The notes beneath the pieces are model-generated. The model searched no databases. It saw only the letters and a program-made list of their open reading frames with translations, and was not told the DNA's origin. From positions 558,001 to 622,000 of the forward strand of contig NZ_CP017671.1 of assembly GCF_001874625.1 (NCBI RefSeq): DNA of 64,000 bases. Direction: 5' to 3'. Source of the DNA: Providencia rettgeri (GTDB lineage Bacteria > Pseudomonadota > Gammaproteobacteria > Enterobacterales > Enterobacteriaceae). Both the position numbers and the translations under genes were made by a program. Positions 63,794 to 64,000 of this stretch are shown one piece after another; within the stretch, counting starts at the first letter, position 1, and the number at the start of each line of letters is the position of its first letter.

Positions 63794-64000
63794 TGGTCGC
63801 TCTAATCGTAAGGCCAAGGTCATCCCTTTCCTCGATCGTCTGGAGTGTGACAGGAATGAAAACCTAAAATCTTTAATCGACAAAGCAAAGCTAATGAAGC
63901 TTGAAGGGTTCGAGTCGGTTGTTTGGGATGACCCCGAGTGGCAAGTCAATGCAGGGCGCCTAATCAAGTTGACTGGTAAAAACACGGAATCAGCTTCTTT
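63786..64000 (+). CDS. Third gene of the recombinase module, cut by the window edge
   Basis: It starts with ATG inside the end of the second recombinase gene (GGGGGTCGCA upstream) and is open to the window edge for 71 residues, including LECDRNENLKSLIDKAKL and VVWDDPEWQVNAGR. Too little is visible to say whether it is a third recombinase, as in RIT elements, or a small TnpC-like DNA-binding partner. Overlap and orientation show it belongs to the module. Confidence 0.6.
   Translation, partial: MSDGRSNRKAKVIPFLDRLECDRNENLKSLIDKAKLMKLEGFESVVWDDPEWQVNAGRLIKLTGKNTESAS

Larger units (their letters stand above)
61032..64000 (+). mobile_element. Left end of an integrated element with a tyrosine recombinase module
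   Basis: Three overlapping genes in the same direction, at least two of them tyrosine recombinases, start 220 bp after ssb and run off the window. In E. coli-type chromosomes native genes are expected here. Overlapping recombinase sets are typical of RIT elements and Tn554-like transposons. The left end probably lies between 60937 and 61031; I cannot identify terminal repeats without the other end. Confidence 0.65.

Overview
The window looks like a chromosomal segment of an AT-rich member of the Enterobacterales, most likely Morganellaceae and probably Providencia. This is inferred from the gene order dusA-qorA-dnaB-alr-tyrB-uvrA-ssb, which is the E. coli order with local changes, from the low G+C, and from the protein sequences. 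No database search was possible.

Layout. 1-880: a very small ORF followed by a terminator, and an ATPase gene broken by one amber codon. 881-7880: a flavin reductase-like gene, an AraC-type regulator, a dmsABCD-type molybdoenzyme operon with its maturation chaperone, and a DoxX membrane protein. 7893-13140: an RNA-repair locus. The sigma54 activator RtcR faces a slipin-rtcB-nucleotidyltransferase operon. Between the sigma54 promoter and the slipin gene lies a structured RNA with a perfect T-arm, a candidate tRNA-mimicking Y-like RNA. 13150-35001: three tandem inverse autotransporters (intimin/invasin type) on the minus strand. The first is a giant of 5586 residues with about four dozen Ig-like domains. 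All three share a conserved block about 60 bp before the start codon. 35237-41294: RNase BN, then a deoxyribose catabolism cluster (deoR-like regulator, deoC, deoK, deoP, deoX) around a divergent operator region. 41346-50123: mixed housekeeping and accessory genes (DUF2750, ynaI, speC, a nucleoside hydrolase operon, an inositol-monophosphatase-like gene, cbrC, a DUF1471 protein, dusA). 50190-60812: frameshifted qorA, dnaB, an eight-copy tandem repeat of 151-152 bp, alr, tyrB, uvrA and ssb. 61032-64000: the left edge of an integrated element carrying two overlapping tyrosine recombinase genes and the start of a third gene.

How the genes work together. dmsABCD would give anaerobic S/N-oxide respiration. 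RtcR would sense an RNA-damage ligand through its N-terminal CARF-like domain and switch on sigma54 transcription of the structured RNA, slipin, RNA ligase and nucleotidyltransferase. The deo cluster would import, phosphorylate and split deoxyribose. uvrA and ssb are divergent around a LexA box.

Most worth a second look: the RNA inside the RtcB operon, the 151-152 bp array between dnaB and alr with a diverged solo relative next to the uvrA LexA box, the giant adhesin with its 1272-bp internal higher-order repeat, the shared upstream block of the three adhesin genes, the poly-G frameshift in qorA, and the recombinase module beside ssb.
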